From assembly GCA_014584635.1 (NCBI GenBank), contig JACTML010000076.1:1-10687 (forward strand): a stretch of 10,687 bases of DNA. The letters are read 5' to 3'. The number at the start of each line of letters is the position of its first letter. Position 1 is the first letter of the stretch. The translations under genes and the position numbers were made by a program. Below, piece after piece: positions 6,630 to 10,687 of the stretch. The notes under the pieces are model-generated. The model was not told the origin of the DNA. It did no database searches and saw only the letters and a list, made by a program, of their open reading frames with translations. This DNA is from Nitrosomonas eutropha. Its GTDB lineage: Bacteria; Pseudomonadota; Gammaproteobacteria; Burkholderiales; Nitrosomonadaceae.

Positions 6630-9419
6630 ATGACGACATTAATCAATATCTCTCGAGCAACTTCGATTATTGACAGTGTTCTGCCCTGCAGCCGCTATCT
6701 GAAGCGAATACTGGAAAGCGAACCAGAACTGCACCAGGAGTTGTTGCAACAGTTGTATCACCCCCTTACACGGGAAGAGATGCTTGATTTTCTGCAGAAT
6801 CCTTCGGCACTCCCTGCAGATGAGACAGGCTTACATCGCCTGTTGCGTCAATTGCGCAAACGCACCATTCTCCGGCTGACTGCACGTGATCTGGCCGGGC
6901 TGGCCGATCTGAATGAGGTCATGACAACCATGACAGCATTGGCTGATGTAACCATCCGCTTCTCACTTGAATTTCTCCATACGCTCATGACCCGGCCCGA
7001 GATTTTTGGCAAACCAACAGGAGAAAGAACCGGTACCGAACAGCAATTACTGATTGTAGCCATGGGGAAACTGGGAGGAGGAGAACTCAATGTATCTTCT
7101 GATGTGGATCTGGTCTTTATCTATCCTGAAGATGGCGAAACAGACGGCAGAAAATCCATCACCAATCATGAGTTCTTTGTCAAACTCGGACGCAAGCTGA
7201 TCGCAAGCCTGAATGATTATACCGTGGACGGCTACGTATTTCGCGTTGACATGCGACTACGCCCATACGGTGAAAACAGCCCGCTCGCCATCAGTTTAAC
7301 CATGCTTGAGGATTATTTTGTTACGCAGGGGCGCGAATGGGAACGCCATGCCTGGATTAAAAGCCGGGTGATTGCCGGCTCATCGATCACTGAAGCGGCG
7401 CTGATGGAACTGATTGTGCGTCCTTTTGTATTTCGTAAATACCTGGATTTTGAGGCTTACGAGGCAATGCGCAGCCTGCATACACAACTGCGCAAAGAGG
7501 TTGATCGGCGTGAACTGCACGACAATATCAAGCTGGGGCCGGGCGGTATTCGCGAGATTGAATTTATTACCCAGGTATTTCAGCTGATTCGTGGCGGCCG
7601 AGATGCTGATTTGTGTATTCGCCCCACACTTGGCGTGCTGCAACGGTTAAAGCAGAAACAGCCACTGCCTGAGCAAACAGTGGATGAACTCATCGAAGCC
7701 TACCACTTTCTGCGCAAACTGGAGCATCGCCTGCAATATCTGGATGATCAGCAAACCCAGAATTTGCCACAAAATCAGGATGACCAGCTATTAATTGCAA
7801 AAAGCATGGGGTTTAGCGATTACACCAGCTTTCTCAAGCAGCTTGATCTGTATCGCCAAAATGTTACGCATCACTTTGAGCAGATTTTTGCTGAACGCCG
7901 CAAAGCCGCAAAATCCGGTACATTTGCCCGAATCAGGCCCGAGCAAACCGGCGACAGCGAAATAGTCAAAGCTTTCGGCAATCAATTGAAAGTACTGGGG
8001 TACATTGATCCCGACAAAATTACTGCACGTGTTCAGCAATTTTATGCAGGTGATGTTTTTCGCCAGTTAAGCCACCCCAATCAAGAGCGCATCCTGGAAT
8101 TGATGCCTACCCTGATGGAAGTGGCCGCCCGGTTCCCTCCCGTGGAAATCACACTGGAACGCATGCTGCAATTACTCGAAAAAATCGGGCAATTTTCAGC
8201 TTACCTTGCTTTATTACAGGAATATCCACAAACCCTGCCACGCGTAGCCAAACTGGTCAGTATCAGCCAATGGGCCAGCGATTACCTCGGCAGACACCCG
8301 ATTTTACTGGATGAACTGCTCGCGCCTTCCGGCCTGCACACTTTGCCAGACTGGCTGGCGCTTAAAACCGAGCTCATCCATCAGTTGCACCATTCCAACA
8401 TACCCAAAACACAGATGACGGAATGGCAAATGGATGTCTTGCGGCACTTTCAGCATGCGCAGGTATTCCGCCTGCTTGCGGTTGATCTTGAGGGAAACTT
8501 GCTGCTGGAAACATTAAGTGATCACCTAACCGCACTGGCTGATCTTATCCTCGATAATGTGGTGCAGCTCGCCTGGCAGGGGTTAAGAAAGAAACACCGC
8601 CAATCGCCCGTTTTTGCCATTATCGGCTACGGCAAACTGGGTGGAAAGGAGTTAGGTTATGTATCCGATCTCGACATTGTTTATCTTTATCAGGATAGCC
8701 ATCCTGATGCTGTCGAGGTTTACACCAAACTGGCTCAAAACATTAATTTATGGTTGACCAGCCACACTTCCGCCGGCGTACTCTATGAAACTGATCTGAG
8801 ATTGCGTCCGAACGGTACCGGCGGGTTACTGGTTAACTCCATTGAAGCCTTTTCTCAATACCAGCATGAACAGGCCTGGGTGTGGGAGCATCAGGCACTG
8901 ACGCGCGCACGCTTCGTTATTGGCGATCACGCAGTAGGCAAAAAATTTGAACAGATCCGTAAAGATATTCTGTGCCAGCCACGCGATCTGGCAAATCTCA
9001 AACGGGAAATCCTGACGATGCGTACAAGAATGCTGGAAGCGCACCCTAATCCCACACCGTTGTTTGATGTCAAGCATGATCACGGCGGCATTATCGATGT
9101 GGAATTTATGGTGCAATATCTGGTTCTGGGTTATGCACACCGCTACCCGCAATTAACCGGCAACATCGGCAACATCGGCCTGCTTAAACTGGCAGGAGAG
9201 CTTGGACTGACTTCTGCTGAAAAAGCAAATGCGGCGCTCATCGCTTATCGTGAACTCCGGCGCACACAACATCAGCTTCGGCTGAGCGGCATACCTGAAG
9301 CTACTGGTACCACCTTATCAAAAGATGCATCCCAAAAATTTGCCCGCGTCACAAACGAGTATTTAAGTGACGCCAGACAGGCTGTTTTCCGGTTATGGGA
9401 TGATATTTTTGGGACGTAG
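6630..9419 (+). CDS. glnE: Bifunctional glutamine synthetase adenylyltransferase / adenylyl-removing enzyme
   Basis: Cytoplasmic regulator that adds AMP to glutamine synthetase subunits, or removes it, under PII and glutamine control, matching nitrogen assimilation to supply. From this ATG it has 929 aa (E. coli 946). Two nucleotidyltransferase domains are visible. The N-terminal adenylyl-removase has GKLGGGELNVSSDVDL at about 147-162 (D158, D160), with third acid D207 in RVDMRLRP. The C-terminal adenylyltransferase has GYGKLGGKELGYVSDLD at about 666-682 (D680, D682), with D722 in TDLRLRP. Helical regions follow each, with LGPGGIREIEF (about 302-312) and HDHGGIIDVEF (about 816-826). The frame stays open upstream to a GTG at 6534, which would add 32 residues of low-complexity, non-family-like sequence. 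Neither start has a clear Shine-Dalgarno; the ATG is preferred because the family-like sequence begins about 20 residues after it. It is divergent from yhdP and convergent with the tRNA cluster. Confidence 0.96.
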   Translation: MTTLINISRATSIIDSVLPCSRYLKRILESEPELHQELLQQLYHPLTREEMLDFLQNPSALPADETGLHRLLRQLRKRTILRLTARDLAGLADLNEVMTTMTALADVTIRFSLEFLHTLMTRPEIFGKPTGERTGTEQQLLIVAMGKLGGGELNVSSDVDLVFIYPEDGETDGRKSITNHEFFVKLGRKLIASLNDYTVDGYVFRVDMRLRPYGENSPLAISLTMLEDYFVTQGREWERHAWIKSRVIAGSSITEAALMELIVRPFVFRKYLDFEAYEAMRSLHTQLRKEVDRRELHDNIKLGPGGIREIEFITQVFQLIRGGRDADLCIRPTLGVLQRLKQKQPLPEQTVDELIEAYHFLRKLEHRLQYLDDQQTQNLPQNQDDQLLIAKSMGFSDYTSFLKQLDLYRQNVTHHFEQIFAERRKAAKSGTFARIRPEQTGDSEIVKAFGNQLKVLGYIDPDKITARVQQFYAGDVFRQLSHPNQERILELMPTLMEVAARFPPVEITLERMLQLLEKIGQFSAYLALLQEYPQTLPRVAKLVSISQWASDYLGRHPILLDELLAPSGLHTLPDWLALKTELIHQLHHSNIPKTQMTEWQMDVLRHFQHAQVFRLLAVDLEGNLLLETLSDHLTALADLILDNVVQLAWQGLRKKHRQSPVFAIIGYGKLGGKELGYVSDLDIVYLYQDSHPDAVEVYTKLAQNINLWLTSHTSAGVLYETDLRLRPNGTGGLLVNSIEAFSQYQHEQAWVWEHQALTRARFVIGDHAVGKKFEQIRKDILCQPRDLANLKREILTMRTRMLEAHPNPTPLFDVKHDHGGIIDVEFMVQYLVLGYAHRYPQLTGNIGNIGLLKLAGELGLTSAEKANAALIAYRELRRTQHQLRLSGIPEATGTTLSKDASQKFARVTNEYLSDARQAVFRLWDDIFGT

Positions 9420-9427
9420 CAAAAGCG

Positions 9428-9451
9428 AAACTGCAAAGGGAAAAGCAGATT
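9428..9451. terminator. Weak possible bidirectional terminator between glnE and tRNA-His
   Basis: CTGC (9431-9434) and GCAG (9445-9448) can pair around a ten-base loop, with a few flanking A/T pairs after a mismatch. T-rich sequence follows on both strands. The stem is short, so this is tentative. It is the only candidate found in the 35-bp gap between two converging transcription units. Confidence 0.25.
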
Positions 9452-9454
9452 TGT

Positions 9455-9531
9455 TGGGGTGGCTGATGGGACTCGAACCCACGACAACCGGAATCACAAT
9501 CCGGGACTCTACCAACTGAGCTACAGCCACC
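9455..9531 (-). tRNA. tRNA-His (GTG)
   Basis: A minus-strand cloverleaf. The acceptor stem is GTGGCTG with CAGCCAC, the D stem is GCTC/GAGT, the anticodon arm is CCGGA-TTGTGAT-TCCGG with anticodon GTG, and the T arm contains GGTTCGAGTCC. The extra 5' G opposite C73, the histidine identity element, is encoded (9531). The CCA end is encoded at 9455-9457. It is last of three tRNA genes. Confidence 0.97.
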
Positions 9532-9558
9532 ATGGATCTGAAAGCCAATAAACCTGAT

Positions 9559-9571
9559 CAGGATAAAATCA
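9559..9571. repeat. 13-bp direct repeat, copy 1
   Basis: CAGGATAAAATCA, in the spacer between tRNA-Arg and tRNA-His. An identical copy lies exactly 300 bp away at 9859-9871. This copy overlaps the 10-bp perfect palindrome CCTGATCAGG (9553-9562). Confidence 0.5.
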
Positions 9572-9575
9572 GATT

Positions 9576-9652
9576 TGGCGTGCCCGACAGGAATCGAACC
9601 TGTAACCCCCAGCTTAGAAGGCTGGTGCTCTATCCGGTTGAGCTACGGGCAC
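9576..9652 (-). tRNA. tRNA-Arg (TCT)
   Basis: A minus-strand cloverleaf of 77 nt. The acceptor stem is GTGCCCG with CGGGCAC, the discriminator is G, and the D stem is GCTC/GAGC. The anticodon arm is CCAGC-CTTCTAA-GCTGG with anticodon TCT, which reads AGA and AGG arginine codons. The T arm contains GGTTCGATTCC. The CCA end is encoded at 9576-9578. Exactly 44 nt separate it from each neighbouring tRNA gene. Confidence 0.97.
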
Positions 9653-9664
9653 CTCTACTCAAGC

Positions 9665-9678
9665 CGGGCTCTGGCCCG
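9665..9678. repeat. Short hairpin between tRNA-Pro and tRNA-Arg
   Basis: CGGGC (9665-9669) and GCCCG (9674-9678) form a perfect GC-rich stem with a four-base loop in the 44-nt spacer. No U-tract follows, so it is more likely a structure in the precursor RNA relevant to processing than a terminator. Confidence 0.4.
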
Positions 9679-9696
9679 TATCAATGACACGAAAAT

Positions 9697-9773
9697 TGGT
9701 CGGGGTGGAGAGATTTGAACTCCCGACATCCTGGTCCCAAACCAGGCGCGCTACCAGACTACGCTACACCCCG
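9697..9773 (-). tRNA. tRNA-Pro (TGG)
   Basis: A minus-strand cloverleaf of 77 nt. The acceptor stem is CGGGGTG with CACCCCG, the discriminator is A, and the anticodon arm is CCTGG-TTTGGGA-CCAGG with anticodon TGG. The T arm contains GAGTTCAAATCTC. The CCA end is encoded at 9697-9699. It is first gene of the tRNA cluster, directly behind a strong promoter. Confidence 0.97.
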
Positions 9774-9785
9774 GAAAAGTCGGTC

Positions 9786-9814
9786 ACTATACCGATTAAC
9801 CTGACAAACGTCAA
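9786..9814 (-). promoter_or_regulatory. Promoter of the tRNA Pro-Arg-His cluster
   Basis: On the minus strand, -35 TTGACG (9814-9809), a 17-bp spacer and -10 TATAGT (9791-9786); each box matches the sigma-70 consensus at five of six positions with optimal spacing. The expected transcription start near 9779 leaves a leader of only about six bases before tRNA-Pro. The bases after the -10 (GACCG) are GC-rich, like discriminators of stringently controlled stable RNA promoters. The promoter interlocks with an oppositely directed one toward sbcD. Confidence 0.8.
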
Positions 9815-9830
9815 TCAGACCCGGTATAAA
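9801..9830 (+). promoter_or_regulatory. Probable sbcD promoter
   Basis: On the plus strand, -35 CTGACA (9801-9806), an 18-bp spacer and -10 TATAAA (9825-9830); each box matches the sigma-70 consensus at five of six positions. The expected start near 9837 would give a leader of about 80 bases before the sbcD GTG. Its -35 box lies within the spacer of the tRNA promoter, and vice versa. Confidence 0.6.
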
Positions 9831-9858
9831 ATCAATCCCAATTACTCACCAGACCAAA

Positions 9859-9871
9859 CAGGATAAAATCA
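9859..9871. repeat. 13-bp direct repeat, copy 2
   Basis: CAGGATAAAATCA in the presumed sbcD leader, identical to the copy at 9559-9571 within the tRNA cluster. Flanking bases differ. Confidence 0.5.
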
Positions 9872-9917
9872 TTAATCTGACTGGCATTCGTAATCTTCAA
9901 TCTTCCTGCTCATACTT

Positions 9918-10687
9918 GTGAAAATCCTCCATACATCCGATTGGCATATTGGCAAAACCCTGTATAACCGCAAGCGATACGAAGAATTCGAGGCCTTCTT
10001 CGCCTGGCTGATCAATACAATTGAACAGGAACAAGTGGATGTACTGCTGGTAGCAGGCGATATTTTTGATACCAGTACGCCCGGCAATCGCGCACAGCAA
10101 ATTTATTACCGGTTTTTGCATCGCGTTGCGGCTTCCACCTGCCGGCATGTTGTTATTACCGCCGGAAATCACGATTCTCCTTCTTTTTTGAGCGCACCGG
10201 GAGAATTACTAAAAACACTCAATGTTCATGTCACAGGCAGCATACCGGATAATCCGGCAGATGAAGTACTCGTTTTGCGCGATGCGAAAGGCAGGACAGA
10301 ACTGATCGTTTGCGCTGTGCCTTATTTACGGGATCGGGATATTCGCACAGTCGAAGCAGGAGAAAGTGTAGAAGACAAATCCCGCAAACTCATTGAAGGT
10401 ATACGGGATCATTACACAACCGTGGTCAACATCGCCAGACAACAGCGAGTGGCGCATTCTTCCGCCATACCGATTATTGCCATAGGTCATCTTTTTGTTG
10501 CTGGCGGACAGACTGTTGAGGGAGACGGAGTGCGAGAACTCTATGTCGGATCACTTGCGCATGTGCCAGCCAGTATTTTTCCGCCTGATATTGATTACCT
10601 GGCGTTGGGTCACCTGCATGTTCCGCAGCAGGTGAATAGCACTTCAGTGATGCGTTACAGCGGCTCTCCCCTGCCAATCGGGTTTGG
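9918..10687 (+). CDS. sbcD: Exonuclease subunit SbcD, 3' end cut by window edge
   Basis: Nuclease subunit of SbcCD (the bacterial Mre11-Rad50 counterpart), which cleaves DNA hairpins and processes double-strand ends with the SbcC ATPase. The first 256 codons are present (E. coli SbcD is about 400 aa). The calcineurin-like phosphoesterase motifs are in order: SDWHIG (D8, H10), AGDIFD (D48), TAGNHDSP (N84, H85, D86), IGH (H191) and GHLHVPQ (H232, H234), the metal-binding set of this fold. The start is GTG at 9918, because the protein then begins MKILHTSDWHIG as in the family. An in-frame TAA at 9891 leaves no room for a much longer form. No Shine-Dalgarno is visible before this GTG, so translation may be weak. 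It is divergent from the tRNA cluster, with a probable promoter at 9801-9830. sbcC would be expected beyond the right edge. Confidence 0.97.
   Translation, partial: MKILHTSDWHIGKTLYNRKRYEEFEAFFAWLINTIEQEQVDVLLVAGDIFDTSTPGNRAQQIYYRFLHRVAASTCRHVVITAGNHDSPSFLSAPGELLKTLNVHVTGSIPDNPADEVLVLRDAKGRTELIVCAVPYLRDRDIRTVEAGESVEDKSRKLIEGIRDHYTTVVNIARQQRVAHSSAIPIIAIGHLFVAGGQTVEGDGVRELYVGSLAHVPASIFPPDIDYLALGHLHVPQQVNSTSVMRYSGSPLPIGF

Noticed and set aside
9159..9179. Tandem 9-bp repeat GGCAACATC x2 in glnE
   Set aside because: It encodes GNIGNI, which as I recall matches the usual GNxGNI pattern at this position in betaproteobacterial GlnE; it is normal coding sequence.
9272..9487. Minus-strand 71-codon frame beginning MSWVRVPSATP
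   Set aside because: It starts in the tRNA-His 3' half and runs antisense to the end of glnE; another classic tRNA-derived spurious frame.
9684..9866. Plus-strand 60-codon reading frame with the stretch VERFELPTSW over tRNA-Pro
   Set aside because: It is the antisense reading of tRNA-Pro. Peptides of this type recur in databases as spurious proteins over tRNA genes.
9897..10172. Minus-strand frames of 71 and 91 codons near the sbcD start
   Set aside because: Antisense to the conserved phosphoesterase domain of sbcD, with no recognisable protein.

Overview
This looks like an ordinary chromosomal segment of a betaproteobacterium, probably a Nitrosomonas-like ammonia oxidiser. That is an inference from moderate GC content, the protein sequences and the remembered gene order glnE / yhdP-nitrilase-tldD, and I could not confirm it by a search. 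I see no mobile element, CRISPR array, defence island or clearly new system.

Left half (1-6438, all minus strand). Read in the direction of transcription, the genes are yhdP (an AsmA-like inner-membrane-anchored protein implicated in phospholipid transport to the outer membrane), a nitrilase-superfamily amidohydrolase of the Nit1/YbeM type, and tldD (the zinc-protease subunit of TldD/TldE), whose last dozen or so residues lie beyond the left edge. The gaps between them are 179 and 104 bp, so they are co-oriented but not tightly coupled. The yhdP-nitrilase gap carries a nested inverted repeat just after the yhdP stop codon.

Centre (6439-9419). A 191-bp divergent region containing two small inverted repeats separates yhdP from glnE on the plus strand. 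glnE encodes the two-domain adenylyltransferase/adenylyl-removase that tunes glutamine synthetase. It ends only 35 bp from the 3' end of an oppositely transcribed tRNA cluster.

Right part (9455-10687). Three minus-strand tRNA genes, transcribed in the order Pro(TGG), Arg(TCT), His(GTG), all encode their CCA ends and are separated by two spacers of exactly 44 nt. A near-consensus promoter lies immediately upstream of tRNA-Pro. A second good sigma-70-like promoter points the other way toward sbcD, the nuclease subunit of SbcCD, which starts at a GTG and runs off the right edge. The two promoters interlock: the -35 box of each lies in the spacer of the other, so simultaneous occupancy seems unlikely. 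This is the most distinctive regulatory feature of the window.

The genes are mostly housekeeping: envelope lipid homeostasis, metabolite repair, peptide/protein processing, nitrogen control, translation and DNA repair. They do not form one pathway.
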